A stretch of DNA of 64,000 bases, from assembly GCF_030160635.1 (NCBI RefSeq), contig NZ_BSOS01000007.1, positions 124,001 through 188,000 of the forward strand, written 5' to 3'. The position numbers and the translations under genes are program-made. Positions 13,679 to 23,073 of the stretch are shown one piece after another. Source of the DNA: Acidocella aquatica. Lineage in GTDB: Bacteria; Pseudomonadota; Alphaproteobacteria; Acetobacterales; Acetobacteraceae. Below the pieces are notes generated by a model, which was given only the letters and a program-made list of their open reading frames with translations, was not told the origin of the DNA and searched no databases. The number at the start of each line of letters is the position of its first letter. Position 1 is the first letter of the stretch.

Positions 13679-13809
13679 ATGCCAGCTTTCGCTGGCATGA
13701 CGGGGACTGCTGGTATGGCGGGGGCCGCTGGTGTGGCGGCGGCCGCTAGCATTGCAGGGGCCGCTGGCATTGCGGGGTGGTGTCACGAGATGCCAGCTTG
13801 CGCTGGCAT
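13679..13809. repeat. Pair of ATGCCAGC hairpin repeats
   Basis: Two near-identical hairpins with arms ATGCCAGC/GCTGGCAT lie at 13679-13698 (loop TTTC) and 13790-13809 (loop TTGC). Each is followed by GACGGG. Between them is a degenerate GGCCGCTGG(C/T)ATTGC(A/G)GGG repeat. This is a common type of intergenic palindrome in proteobacteria, which often puts a MPAKAGIS-like string into false ORF extensions, as happens here upstream of trmB. Confidence 0.75.
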
Positions 13810-13834
13810 GACGGGACCCGCTGGCAAGAGGTGG

Positions 13835-15022
13835 TTAGCGGCCGAAGGCGGACTTCAGGGCGGGAACGAGGTCGGTTTTTTCCCAGGTGAAGGTGCCAAG
13901 GTCGGGGTCCGGCGTGCGGCCGAAATGGCCGAAGGCGGAGGTGGGGGCGTAGATCGGGCGGTTGAGCTGCAGGTGCTCGCGGATGCCGCGCGGGGTGAGG
14001 TTGACCAGCTCGCGCAGGGTTTTCTCGAGCTTGACCTCATCGACATCGCGGCCGGTGCCGTGCAGCTCGACATAAAGCGAGAGCGGCTGCGAGACGCCGA
14101 TGGCATAGGAGAGCTGCAGGGTGCAGCGGTCCGCCAGGCCGGCGGCGACCACGTTTTTGGCGAGGTAGCGGCAGACATAGGCCGCGGAACGGTCAACCTT
14201 CGTGGGGTCCTTGCCCGAGAAGGCGCCGCCGCCATGGGGGGCGGCACCGCCGTAGGTGTCTACGATGATTTTGCGCCCGGTCAGGCCGCAATCGCCATCC
14301 GGCCCGCCGATGACGAAGATGCCGGTCGGGTTGACGTAGAATTCAGCCTCGGTGGGCATCCAGCCGGGGGGGAGCGCCTCGTTGACGATCGGGGTGAGCA
14401 TTTCGCGCACGCGGGCCAGCGAGACATCAGCGTCGTGCTGGATGGAGACCACGACAGAGGTGGCGGTGACGGGTTTGCCGTCAATGTATTTCAGGGTCAC
14501 CTGGCTCTTGGCGTCGGGCTGCAGGCCCTTGGCGCGGACATCGCCGGCGCGGCGCAGGTCTGAAATGCGGCGCAGGATGAGGTGGGAGTAGTAGATGGGG
14601 GCGGGCATCAGCGCCTCGGTCTCGGTGCAGGCGTAGCCGAACATGATGCCCTGGTCGCCGGCACCTTCGTCCTTGCTGCCGGCGGCGTCCACGCCCACAG
14701 CGATGTCAGCCGATTGGGCGTGGAGGTGAACATCAACCTCGGCGTTCTTCCAGGAGAAGCCTTCCTGGTCGTAGCCGATGTCATGCACCGCCATGCGGGC
14801 GAGATGCGCCAGATGTTCCTTGGTGATGGTCTCGGGGCCACGGACCTCGCCCGCCAGGATGATGCGGTTGGTGGTGACCAGGGTTTCGCACGCGACGCGC
14901 GCGTAGGGGTCGGCCGCCAGATAGGCGTCAACAACGGTATCGGAAATCCGGTCCGCAACCTTGTCCGGGTGGCCTTCCGAGACGGACTCGGAGGTGAACA
15001 GAAATTCGCCTTTATCGCGCAT
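13835..15022 (-). CDS. metK: S-adenosylmethionine synthetase
   Basis: MetK forms S-adenosylmethionine from methionine and ATP. The 395-residue protein has [13 protein letters not shown] at the N-terminus, the signature [12 protein letters not shown] near residue 121 and the glycine-rich [19 protein letters not shown] loop. The ATG at 15022 is chosen over a TTG two codons upstream because AAGGGAT lies nine bases before the ATG. It lies between dapB and trmB on the same strand. The 80-bp leader has a small CGAG-GCGG-CTCG hairpin but no SAM riboswitch that I can recognise. Confidence 0.97.
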   Translation of the reverse strand: MRDKGEFLFTSESVSEGHPDKVADRISDTVVDAYLAADPYARVACETLVTTNRIILAGEVRGPETITKEHLAHLARMAVHDIGYDQEGFSWKNAEVDVHLHAQSADIAVGVDAAGSKDEGAGDQGIMFGYACTETEALMPAPIYYSHLILRRISDLRRAGDVRAKGLQPDAKSQVTLKYIDGKPVTATSVVVSIQHDADVSLARVREMLTPIVNEALPPGWMPTEAEFYVNPTGIFVIGGPDGDCGLTGRKIIVDTYGGAAPHGGGAFSGKDPTKVDRSAAYVCRYLAKNVVAAGLADRCTLQLSYAIGVSQPLSLYVELHGTGRDVDEVKLEKTLRELVNLTPRGIREHLQLNRPIYAPTSAFGHFGRTPDPDLGTFTWEKTDLVPALKSAFGR

Positions 15023-15102
15023 GCACAAATATCCCTTATTCGAGGCGGCTCGGATGACTTATCTGATTGCCGGGGTCAATACCCTGCCTGGGTTAACAAG
15101 AA

Positions 15103-15864
15103 CTAGAGGTTGAGAAAGTCACGCATGGTGTAGAGGCCCGGCTTCTGGTTTTGCAGCCAGAGGGCGGCGCGCACGGCGCCCGTAGCGAAAACCCGGCGGT
15201 CCAGCGCATGGTGGGTAAGCGAAATCTGCTCGTCCGCGGCGGTGAAGGAAAGGGTGTGGCTACCGATGATCTGGCCGCCGCGCAGTGTGGCGAAGCCGAT
15301 TTCGCCGTCGCGGCGCGGGCCGGTGTGGCCGTGGCGGCCGCTGGCGATCACCTCGTCCAGATTAACCCCGCGCCCGGCGGCCACCGCGCGGCCCAGGGCC
15401 AGGGCGGTGCCGGAGGGGGCGTCAACCTTTTGCCGGTGGTGCATTTCCAGGATTTCAGCGTCGTAGCGGGCGGGCGGGAGCGTGGCGCCGAGTTTTTCGG
15501 CAAGGATAAGCAGGAGGTTGACGCCGGTGCAGAAATTGGGCGCGGCGATGATGGGGATGGTTTGCGCCGCGGCCTCGATGGCGGTTTGGTCATTTGCCGA
15601 GTAGCCGGTGCTGCCCAGCACCCAGGGGGTTTTGGAGGTGGCCAGGGCGGCTGCGTGGGCGCTCACGGTGCTGGCGTGGGTGAAGTCGATCACCACGTCG
15701 CAGGTGGCCGCCAGGGCGGCGATGTCAGGGTATAGCAACGCATCGCCCGGCGCGGCGCCGGAGCGGCTGGTGCCGCCGGTGAGCTGCGCGGCGGCGGCGG
15801 CTTCCTCGGCCAGCAGGCGGCCCATGCGGCCGGAAATACCGGCGATTCCGATTCGGTTGGTCAT
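15103..15864 (-). CDS. dapB: 4-hydroxy-tetrahydrodipicolinate reductase
   Basis: DapB reduces the product of DapA in the diaminopimelate/lysine pathway, using NAD(P)H. The 253-residue protein has the nucleotide-binding motif GIAGISGRMGR (6-16), the GSTGYS segment and the active-site region EMHHRQKVDAPSGTA with the catalytic histidine pair and lysine. An in-frame extension of 26 codons upstream lacks family features, so the ATG at 15864 is used. It lies in a same-strand run but is separated from metK by about 80 bp. Confidence 0.95.
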   Translation of the reverse strand: MTNRIGIAGISGRMGRLLAEEAAAAAQLTGGTSRSGAAPGDALLYPDIAALAATCDVVIDFTHASTVSAHAAALATSKTPWVLGSTGYSANDQTAIEAAAQTIPIIAAPNFCTGVNLLLILAEKLGATLPPARYDAEILEMHHRQKVDAPSGTALALGRAVAAGRGVNLDEVIASGRHGHTGPRRDGEIGFATLRGGQIIGSHTLSFTAADEQISLTHHALDRRVFATGAVRAALWLQNQKPGLYTMRDFLNL

Positions 15865-15913
15865 GGCAGGAGTATAGCGGAGATGGCGCAAAACACCCAG
15901 CGCGCGAGGCTGC

Positions 15914-16627
15914 TTAGGCGGGGAGCCAAAGAACATCCTCATCGCTGGCGGTCACGGGGAGCGGCTGCGGGTTTTCCCCGGCGGCATCATGAGGGTTGAA
16001 GCCCAGCGCCAGCAGCTCGCCCCAAAGCGCGGCACGCGAGGAGCCTGCGCGGCGGAGGAATTCGTCATTCATTTCAAGATAAACGGCCGGGCGGAATGTC
16101 TTGAGCACATGGTGCGCGCCACGGATGAGTTCGGCCTCGAAACCCTCGATGTCGGCCTTGATGAAATCAACCCTGGTGAGAGCAAGCTGTTCTGCCAGAC
16201 TGTCGAGCGTGACGAGGGCCACCGGCTCACAAATTGAGTTGGCGCCGCCCTCGATCAGATTGGCGAGGCCGTAGCCCATGTCGCCCCGGCGCTTGAGCGG
16301 GGTGCGGATAAGCATGGTGCCAAAATTGGAGCCCAGGGCGGCGGCGAAGACCACTGTATTGGTGCAGCGGCGCAACCAGAGGGCGGCGCGCAGGATAGAG
16401 CGGGTGTAGCCGCTTGGTTCCACCGCCACGACGAAGCCATCAGGCGCGAGGCCGGCCAGCAGACGGGTGATCTGCCCGCCATGCGCGCCAACATCGATGG
16501 CCACGCCGTTAAGGGGCAGATAACGGCGGATAATGGGTTTGAGGTGGGAATGATCCTGGCGGGTTACCGATTTATAAAGATGCGCGAGATAACCGATGGT
16601 GAGGCGGAATTTATAAAATTGTTTCAT
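15914..16627 (-). CDS. FkbM-family methyltransferase
   Basis: This 237-residue SAM-dependent methyltransferase belongs to the FkbM group, which often O-methylates sugars in polysaccharides or glycolipids. It has the Rossmann motif AIDVGAHGGQ (43-52) followed by VVAVEPSG, and the FkbM signature DFIKADIEGFEAELIRGA in the second half. It lies between dapB and a sulfotransferase, with a tyrosine autokinase upstream. This suggests it modifies an exported polysaccharide, although the acceptor cannot be determined. Confidence 0.8.
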   Translation of the reverse strand: MKQFYKFRLTIGYLAHLYKSVTRQDHSHLKPIIRRYLPLNGVAIDVGAHGGQITRLLAGLAPDGFVVAVEPSGYTRSILRAALWLRRCTNTVVFAAALGSNFGTMLIRTPLKRRGDMGYGLANLIEGGANSICEPVALVTLDSLAEQLALTRVDFIKADIEGFEAELIRGAHHVLKTFRPAVYLEMNDEFLRRAGSSRAALWGELLALGFNPHDAAGENPQPLPVTASDEDVLWLPA

Positions 16628-16678
16628 TCCGCAAACTAATGGTTTCCGTTTCGATTGTGAAGGGAGCGGGGGGATGGC

Positions 16679-17314
16679 TCAGTGCGATTTGGCCGCGAAC
16701 TGTTCCAGCCATTGCGCGGTGGAATTCACGCGCGGAAAGGGCGTGGCGGGAACGGGAACGCCCAGGAAACGGCAGAGCGGCTCCCAGCCTTCGGCCACGT
16801 TGAAGACCAGGAGGCGCGCGGGTGCGATGGCGGCGCGCACCTGATCGAGGCGGCGGCGGTAGGCGGCAAGCGCCGCGTCACGGTTGGTGAAGGCGGCGCC
16901 AAAGGTTTGTTCGCCGATCATGCGGCCGGCCGCGGCCATCATCGCGGCGGCATGGGGCGGCAATGAAATTTCACGATAGGTGTTGAGCAAGCCGCCGATG
17001 GTCGCGGAGAAGCTGTTCCACCAGTCATCCTCGGGCCGCTGGGTATGGATGATTTTGGCAGCGGGATAGGCGAGGCTGAGCTCGCGCCAGACATGCGCGC
17101 CGGGCCAGTCCACCTGGGCGCGGTAGCCGGCGAAAACATCATCCCAGGTGACCGGCTGGCCAGCCGCGACAGCCTGCCAGTGCGCCACCTGCCCGGGGTG
17201 GGCGAGGACTTCCTCCATGTGATGGCAGGGGCCGAAACCGAGTTGTTCGAGGGCGAGCTTGAGCGATGCCGTGCCGGTGCGGCCGAAGCCGGAACCAATG
17301 ATCTCGAGGCTCAT
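16679..17314 (-). CDS. Sulfotransferase-family protein
   Basis: This 211-residue protein begins IIGSGFGRTGTASLKLAL, the 5'-phosphosulfate loop of PAPS-dependent sulfotransferases (about residues 5-22). The rest fits the short bacterial/eukaryotic group with HHMEEV after the loop and KIIHTQRPEDDWWNS in the position of the 3'-phosphate-binding region. Family members transfer sulfate from PAPS to hydroxyl groups; the acceptor is unknown. Its place between an FkbM methyltransferase and a Wzc-like kinase suggests decoration of a surface polysaccharide. Confidence 0.75.
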   Translation of the reverse strand: MSLEIIGSGFGRTGTASLKLALEQLGFGPCHHMEEVLAHPGQVAHWQAVAAGQPVTWDDVFAGYRAQVDWPGAHVWRELSLAYPAAKIIHTQRPEDDWWNSFSATIGGLLNTYREISLPPHAAAMMAAAGRMIGEQTFGAAFTNRDAALAAYRRRLDQVRAAIAPARLLVFNVAEGWEPLCRFLGVPVPATPFPRVNSTAQWLEQFAAKSH

Positions 17315-17404
17315 GGCCGATCAATCTCCTCCGCAGCGGTTTCCCAGAATTCAGGTTTGTTGCTGTGATAATGAGGGACAATCGCGGGCAGGGCAAGGGT
17401 TTGG

Positions 17405-19501
17405 TCAGCGGTTGAAGTAGCCTCCGTAGCGGGGCTGGTAAATCTCGGCATCGGCGTAGCCGGAGCTGCCGTGGGCTTTTACGTTCACGCGGGTCAGCGC
17501 GGCGCCGGCCAAGGTTACCCCGGCTTCGCGCAGCAGCAGCATGGCGGCGAGGACGACGCGGCGCGGCGTGTGGCCCCAGCGCACGCAGAGCAGAGCTGAA
17601 TCGGCCAGGCGGGCGAGCACCCTGCCCTCTGCCAGCGCGAAGGCGGGGGGGACATCGAGGAGAATGACGTCAAAACGGGAACGCAGGGCGTTGAGGCAGG
17701 CGGGGAGCGCGGGCGAGAGAAACAGCGAGAGCGCGGCGCGCGTTGGCGTCCCGGCGGGGATGATGGTGAGCGGGCTGAGGGGGTCGGCGAGGAAGATGGC
17801 CTCAAGCGTGGCGGCACCTTGCAGGTGGTCGGTGAGGCCGGGCGCGGCGGCGCAGTTGAAGACAGGGTTGAAGCCGGGCTGGCGGATATCGCCGTCAATC
17901 GCCAGGACACGCAGGCCCGCGGCGGCGAGTGAGCGGGCCAGGGCGATGGTTGCCGTGGTTTTGCCCTCGCCGGGGCGGGCGGCGGTGATGGCGATGATCC
18001 TGCCCTCCCCCGCGGCAAGGCCAAGCCCGGTGCGCAGGGCGCGCAACTGCTCGGCGAACAGGGAAAACGGGGCATCGAGCGCCGCCTGTTTTGGCGTGGC
18101 GGTTTCGGGCAGCAGGGCAAAACAGGCAAGCCCGAGGGCGGCGCGCAGGGCTTCGCCGGAGCGCAATGATGTGTCCAGCGCGTCTACCAGCCCGGCGAGG
18201 AGCAGACCGGCGCAAAACCCCAGCGCGGCGGCGGCGGAGAGGATGAGTGCGCGGCACGGGGTATCGGGCTGGGCTGGCGGCGCGGCGGCGGAGAGGATGC
18301 GCGCATCGGGCCGGGTGAGTGAGGCGTCCTGCGCCAGTTGCCCGGCCTGTTCAGTCATGGAACGCAGCATGTCGCGGCTGGCCTGGGCGCCTTGTTCGAG
18401 GGCACGGATGGGGGCGGATTGGGCGTCCTCCGCCTGCGATTGCGTGCGGGCATTGGCCAGCGCGCCGCGCAGGGTGGCGACCTCTGCCTTGCTGGCGGCG
18501 ACTTCGGCGCGGGCGGCGTCCAGCTCGCGGGCGGTCTCGGCGTTGATCTCGCCGGTGATAGCGGCGAGCTGGGTGCGGGCGGTTTGCAGGTCGGGGTAGT
18601 TGGGCCCGTAGTCCTGGCTCAGCGATTGCGCCTGGGCGGTGAGGTCGGCCTGCTCCTTGCGCATGGGCAGCAGGTTGGGGGCGATGGCGGCGTTGGCCGC
18701 GGCATCGCCTGAGGTGGCTGACGACAGGCGGGCCTCGTTCATCGCCAGATCAGCCTGCGCCTGCACCAGAGAGGCCGTGAGGCGGCTGGCGGTTTCGGTT
18801 GTGAGGGTGCCTTGGGTCCCCTGCACCACCCCGGCCGCGGCACGGGCCTGGGCCAGGGCGGCCTCGGTGGCGTCAAGCTGAGACTGCACATCGCCGGCAT
18901 GGGTTTCCAGCCAGGATTGCGCGCCAGTGAGCGCGGCGAAGGATTGGTCACGCTCATGGTTCAGGTAGAGCTGCATGGCGAGGTTGGCGGCGGCGGCGGC
19001 CAGGGCGGGGTCTGTGCTGGTGAAGGCGACGGTGAGTACGCGCGAGCCAGGTTCAACAGTGACGCTGAGGTTGCGGCGGACCTGTTGCGCGATGGCGCCT
19101 GCATTGGGCGGCTTGGTGGTGTGGAACAGGTTGAACGGCCAGGGGCGGGCCGCCAGGGCCGGGTTGTATTCCGGCCGTTGCGCCAGATTAAGCTGGGCCG
19201 CCAGCACGTTGGCGGCGGGCAGGCTGGCGATGACGGCGCTTTGGCTGGCGGTGATTTCGTCCTGGTTCTGTAGATCCTGCGGGGGGGCGGCGCCGCCGGG
19301 GGGGGTGGCGCTGGCGGGGTCGTAGAGAAGGGTGCCGGTGGCGGTGTAGCTGGGGGGCATCCATAGCAGAGCAAGAAGCGCGAGACCGGGGATGAGCAAT
19401 GTGCAGGCGGCAACGAGACGCCAGCGGCGGCGCAGGCTGAGAAGCTGTTCGGCCAGACCCGGGCTGGCCGGGAGGGCGAGGCTGGGTAGAGCGAGACTCA
19501 T
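17405..19501 (-). CDS. Wzc-like polysaccharide co-polymerase and tyrosine autokinase
   Basis: This 698-residue inner-membrane protein combines a Wzz-type chain-length domain with a BY-kinase. A first transmembrane helix lies near residues 28-48. A long periplasmic, largely coiled-coil region follows, and a second helix lies near 410-440. The kinase has Walker A ARPGEGKTT (about 508-516), Walker A' VLAIDGDIRQPG (about 535) and Walker B DVILLDVPP (about 610). The last 17 residues form a tyrosine cluster (YADAEIYQPRYGGYFNR), the usual autophosphorylation site. Such proteins control capsule or exopolysaccharide polymerisation. No outer-membrane exporter or glycosyltransferase genes accompany it here. 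Confidence 0.88.
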   Translation of the reverse strand: MSLALPSLALPASPGLAEQLLSLRRRWRLVAACTLLIPGLALLALLWMPPSYTATGTLLYDPASATPPGGAAPPQDLQNQDEITASQSAVIASLPAANVLAAQLNLAQRPEYNPALAARPWPFNLFHTTKPPNAGAIAQQVRRNLSVTVEPGSRVLTVAFTSTDPALAAAAANLAMQLYLNHERDQSFAALTGAQSWLETHAGDVQSQLDATEAALAQARAAAGVVQGTQGTLTTETASRLTASLVQAQADLAMNEARLSSATSGDAAANAAIAPNLLPMRKEQADLTAQAQSLSQDYGPNYPDLQTARTQLAAITGEINAETARELDAARAEVAASKAEVATLRGALANARTQSQAEDAQSAPIRALEQGAQASRDMLRSMTEQAGQLAQDASLTRPDARILSAAAPPAQPDTPCRALILSAAAALGFCAGLLLAGLVDALDTSLRSGEALRAALGLACFALLPETATPKQAALDAPFSLFAEQLRALRTGLGLAAGEGRIIAITAARPGEGKTTATIALARSLAAAGLRVLAIDGDIRQPGFNPVFNCAAAPGLTDHLQGAATLEAIFLADPLSPLTIIPAGTPTRAALSLFLSPALPACLNALRSRFDVILLDVPPAFALAEGRVLARLADSALLCVRWGHTPRRVVLAAMLLLREAGVTLAGAALTRVNVKAHGSSGYADAEIYQPRYGGYFNR

Positions 19502-19549
19502 GATTTCAGGTTAGTTAACAAAATTACAAAAAGTCAACCTATAGTTGTT

Positions 19550-21556
19550 TTATTTTGGGTAGAAGACGACCCAGGGGCGTGCGCCCTGGACCGCGCGGTC
19601 GGTAAGCAGGGTGAGGCTGCGCCCGGTTATCCAGGCGGCGGTGGCACCGTTGCGGTAGACGGAGAGACGGTCAATGACCGGCGTGTTGCCGCAGGCGCCG
19701 CGCAGAGGCTCAGGCGAGACGGCCACCACAACATCGCCGCAGCCGCCCGGCGGGGGCGAGAGGGCAAACAGCACGGCGCCGAGGCGGCAGGTGTTTTGTG
19801 TGCATCGCGCCGGGGTGAGCGGCGTGCCGGCCCAGACCGGCGCCCATTGTGCGAGGGTGTAGGATTGGGGCTTGCCGCGGCTGATCAGGAAAATCCGTGG
19901 CGCGGCGCGGATGGCGATGAGTTCGGCGCCGGGCGAGACCAGAATGTCAGGCGGGCGGGCGGCGGCATAGACGGCGAGGCCGGCAAGCATGAGCACCAGG
20001 CCCGCGAAACGCGGCGTGCCGCGCCAGATGCAAAGCCAGATCAGCCCGGCGGCAATGAGCAGGATGGCGAGGCTGGGCATCGGCTGGATGCGCAGCATGG
20101 CGGCGGGCCAGGTGGCGATGCGGGCGGTGACCCAGAGGATGATGGCGATGCCGCGCGCCATGGGCAGAAGTGCGAGGGCCTGCAGGCCAAGCGGCATCAG
20201 CGCCAGCGCCAGCAGGCCGAGGGGGAGGATCCACAGCGCGGTGAGCGGCACGGCGAGGAGGTTGGCGGGAATCCAATAAGGTTGCACCTGCTGGAACTGG
20301 TAGGCGGCAAAGGGCATGGAGGCGCCGCCCGCCAGCAGGCTGGTGTAGGCCAGCGCCGCGCCGTGCATCGCAAAGCTCCCGGCGCGCGAACTGGCGGCGT
20401 GGAAACGCGCCATGGCATGCTGAACCGCGGCAAACCCCGCGATGAGCGCCAGCACGGCGGAGAAACTCATCTGGAAGCTGACCCCCAGCACGGCTTCGGG
20501 CGTGACCAGCATGATAAGCGTGGCGGCAATGGCGAGGCCACGGAAGGAGATCGCGCGCCGCCCCATGAAAACCCCGAGCGTGACCAGCGAGGCCATGGCG
20601 AGGCTGCGCAGGATCGGCAGATGCGCGCCGGTGAGCGCCGCATAGGCCGCCCCGCCGAGCAGCGCGGCGGCGGCGGCGAGAGGTTTGACCGGGAGGCGCA
20701 GGGCCAGACGCTCGTGCCGCGTGAGCAGGAAGCGGGTGGCGCTGAAAAACAGCCCCATGACGATGCCGGCATGCAGCCCCGCCACCGCGAGAATATGCGC
20801 CAGCCCGGCGGCGATGAAATTATCATGCTCGGCGGCGGGGATGGCCTGCTCGTCGCCGGTGAGCAGCGTGACGGCGATGGACCCGGTGGAGACCGGCAGC
20901 ACCCTGAGGATACGCAAGGCGATGCCCGCGCGCAGATTTTGCAGCCAGGCGGCCAAGGCGCCGGGCGGGGCCGGGGCGGTGATGCTGACATCGCCCAGCG
21001 CGAAGCCGGAGGCGGCGAGACCGGCGAAGAAATCCTGGCGCCCCTGATCCCAGCCACCGGGATAGGCCGGGCGGTCCGGCGGGAAGAGCATGGCATAGGC
21101 GCGCACCGCCTCGCCCACGCTCAGCGGCGTTGCATCGGTGCCGCGCAGGCGCAGGCGGATGGTGCGGGGGAGCGGGGCGGCGCCGTCCAGGCTGGGGTGC
21201 GCCAGGGTGAGGCGGCGCGCGCCTGGGAGCAGGTCTATCCGCGCGATGGTGCCTGAGAGGCCGATGGGGCCAGAGGGGATGGTGATGAGGGGCGGCTGGG
21301 CGGCGGTGCGCCACTCGGCGCGGGCGAAGCCAAGCGAGGCGGCCAGGGCCAGGGCGGCGGCAAAGCGCCAATAAGGGTGGCGCCACCCGGCGGCGAGGGC
21401 GATGAGGCTGAGGATGGGCAGTGTTATCCCCAGCCAGGGCGGCGGCTCGGCGGGCAGCGCGAAATAGACCAGGATCGCAGCCCCCATGGCAACGGGCAGC
21501 AACAGCGAAAACCGGCCCCGCTCGGCCTCGGCCCATTTGGCGAATGCGTCGCGCAC
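19550..21556 (-). CDS. comEC: ComEC/Rec2-family DNA uptake channel protein
   Basis: This 668-residue polytopic membrane protein resembles ComEC, the inner-membrane channel for transforming DNA. It has an N-terminal DUF4131-like region, then the Competence domain with the diagnostic HILAVAGLHAGIVMG near residue 249, and about ten helices. The C-terminus lacks the metal ligands of a metallo-beta-lactamase nuclease domain, so it is a shortened form. The GTG at 21556 is preferred because GGAGG lies six bases upstream; a TTG two codons earlier is also possible. It is transcribed divergently from gltX. Confidence 0.85.
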   Translation of the reverse strand: MRDAFAKWAEAERGRFSLLLPVAMGAAILVYFALPAEPPPWLGITLPILSLIALAAGWRHPYWRFAAALALAASLGFARAEWRTAAQPPLITIPSGPIGLSGTIARIDLLPGARRLTLAHPSLDGAAPLPRTIRLRLRGTDATPLSVGEAVRAYAMLFPPDRPAYPGGWDQGRQDFFAGLAASGFALGDVSITAPAPPGALAAWLQNLRAGIALRILRVLPVSTGSIAVTLLTGDEQAIPAAEHDNFIAAGLAHILAVAGLHAGIVMGLFFSATRFLLTRHERLALRLPVKPLAAAAALLGGAAYAALTGAHLPILRSLAMASLVTLGVFMGRRAISFRGLAIAATLIMLVTPEAVLGVSFQMSFSAVLALIAGFAAVQHAMARFHAASSRAGSFAMHGAALAYTSLLAGGASMPFAAYQFQQVQPYWIPANLLAVPLTALWILPLGLLALALMPLGLQALALLPMARGIAIILWVTARIATWPAAMLRIQPMPSLAILLIAAGLIWLCIWRGTPRFAGLVLMLAGLAVYAAARPPDILVSPGAELIAIRAAPRIFLISRGKPQSYTLAQWAPVWAGTPLTPARCTQNTCRLGAVLFALSPPPGGCGDVVVAVSPEPLRGACGNTPVIDRLSVYRNGATAAWITGRSLTLLTDRAVQGARPWVVFYPK

Positions 21557-21576
21557 CAACAACCTCCAGTTGTTGG
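21556..21576 (-). promoter_or_regulatory. Hairpin enclosing the comEC ribosome-binding site
   Basis: CCAACAAC-N5-GTTGTTGG is a perfect 8-bp inverted repeat. Read on the comEC strand, the loop and first base of the right arm contain the GGAGG Shine-Dalgarno sequence, and the hairpin ends at the first base of the GTG start. Folding would hide the site. It could be a translational control element or a protein-binding palindrome. Confidence 0.45.
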
Positions 21577-21636
21577 TTGACGTTAGGCGGTTGCCCCGTC
21601 TGGCACAATGCGGCGCAAGAATGCTAAACGCTGGGC

Positions 21637-23028
21637 ATGAAAATCCGTACCCGTTTTGCCCCCTCCCCCACCGGCCTGCTGCATATCGGCGGCGCCCGGA
21701 CGGCGTTGTTCAACTACCTGTTCGCCAGGCATCATGGCGGCGAGTTTCTGCTGCGCATTGAGGACACCGATAAGGCGCGCTCCACCCAGGAAGCGGTGCA
21801 GGTGATTTTGGACGGGCTGGAATGGCTTGGTCTGAACGCGGATGCGCCGCCGGTGTATCAATCCACCCGCGAGGCGCGGCATGTGGAGGTGGCGCTCGAG
21901 CTGCTGGCGCAGGGGCGCGCGTATAAATGCTATTGCACCGCCGAGGAGTTGCAGGCGATGCGCGAGCAGGCGGCGGCTGAGAAGCGTCCGCCGCGCTATG
22001 ACGGGCGCTGGCGCGACCGCGACCCGGCGGAGGCGCCCGCCGGGGTGAAGCCCGCGATAAGGCTGAAGGCGCCGCGCGAGGGCGAGGTGGTGTTGCAGGA
22101 CCTCGTGCAGGGCACCGTGAAAGTGCAGAATGCGGAGATGGATGACATGATCATCCTGCGCTCCGATGGCACGCCGACCTACTTGCATGCCGTGGTGGTG
22201 GATGACCATGACATGGATATCACCCATGTCATCCGCGGCGATGATCACCTCACCAACACGTTCCGGCAGATTCAGATTTATGACGCCATGGGCTGGGAGA
22301 AACCGCAGTTCGCGCATATCCCGCTGATCCATGGCGCGGACGGGGCCAAGCTCTCCAAGCGCCACGGCGCGGTGAGCATTCTGGAGTTTCGCGAGGAAGG
22401 GTTTCTGCCCGAGGCTTTGTGCAACTACCTGCTGCGGCTGGGCTGGGGGCATGGCGATGCGGAGTTTTTGACGCGCGCCGAACAGGTGGAGCTGTTTACG
22501 CTGGAGGGCGTGGGCCGGGCCGCGAGCCGGATGGACTACGCCAAGCTGACCCATTTGAACGGGGTATGGCTGCGCGGGGCGGATGATGCGCGGTTGCGCG
22601 AGGATGTGGTGATGCGGCTGGCCAAGGCCGGAATTGTGGTGGATGCGGCGGCGATGGGGCGGATTCTGCGCCTTATGCCAGGGCTGAAGGAGCGTGCGAA
22701 AAATCTGGCGGATCTGGCCGTGTCGGCGGCGTTTCTGGCGCGCGGCGTGCCGCTGCCCTTCGAGCCAAAGGCTTTGGCGCTGCTGACCGATGAGGCGAAG
22801 GCGATGCTGGGGCGGCTGATACCTGTGCTGGCGGCCACGGATTTTTCCGCCGCGGGCGTTGATGCGGCGCTGCGCGGGTTTGCCGAGGCGGAGGGACGCA
22901 AGCTCGGCCAGGTGGCGCAGCCTCTGCGCGCGGCGCTGACCGGCAGCACGATGAGCCCGGGGATAGACGCGACGCTGGAGGCCTTGGGCGCGGAGGAAAG
23001 CCTGGCGCGGTTGCGCGCGGTTGTTTGA
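21637..23028 (+). CDS. gltX: Glutamyl-tRNA synthetase
   Basis: This class I synthetase charges tRNA-Glu, and often tRNA-Gln in alphaproteobacteria. The 463-residue protein has the HIGH-type motif FAPSPTGLLHIGG (7-19) and the KMSKS equivalent KLSKRHG near residue 238. It has a normal discriminating-size C-terminal anticodon-binding domain. No strong Shine-Dalgarno sequence precedes the ATG. Many alphaproteobacteria carry two gltX copies, and this could be either. A bidirectional terminator follows. Confidence 0.95.
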   Translation: MKIRTRFAPSPTGLLHIGGARTALFNYLFARHHGGEFLLRIEDTDKARSTQEAVQVILDGLEWLGLNADAPPVYQSTREARHVEVALELLAQGRAYKCYCTAEELQAMREQAAAEKRPPRYDGRWRDRDPAEAPAGVKPAIRLKAPREGEVVLQDLVQGTVKVQNAEMDDMIILRSDGTPTYLHAVVVDDHDMDITHVIRGDDHLTNTFRQIQIYDAMGWEKPQFAHIPLIHGADGAKLSKRHGAVSILEFREEGFLPEALCNYLLRLGWGHGDAEFLTRAEQVELFTLEGVGRAASRMDYAKLTHLNGVWLRGADDARLREDVVMRLAKAGIVVDAAAMGRILRLMPGLKERAKNLADLAVSAAFLARGVPLPFEPKALALLTDEAKAMLGRLIPVLAATDFSAAGVDAALRGFAEAEGRKLGQVAQPLRAALTGSTMSPGIDATLEALGAEESLARLRAVV

Positions 23029-23040
23029 CCTTGGTTTGAA

Positions 23041-23072
23041 AATCCCCCGCTGAGACCAGCGGGGGATTTTAT
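23041..23072. terminator. Bidirectional terminator between gltX and the pilus operon
   Basis: Perfect 12-bp arms (AATCCCCCGCTG, 23041-23052 and 23057-23068) enclose a 4-nt loop, with T runs on both strands. It serves the convergent gltX and the Tad operon end. Confidence 0.92.
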
Positions 23073-23073
23073 T

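Noticed and set aside
13651-13770. N-terminal extension of TrmB rich in Ala and Pro
   Set aside because: It is encoded by the ATGCCAGC hairpin repeats and is unrelated to the TrmB fold.
15023-15102. Possible SAM riboswitch before metK
   Set aside because: Only a 4-bp CGAG/CTCG hairpin is visible; the pseudoknot and conserved cores of known SAM classes could not be identified.
19796-21256. A 486-codon open frame opposite comEC
   Set aside because: The translation is a Gly/Arg/Gln-rich low-complexity string typical of the antisense of a GC-rich membrane protein gene.
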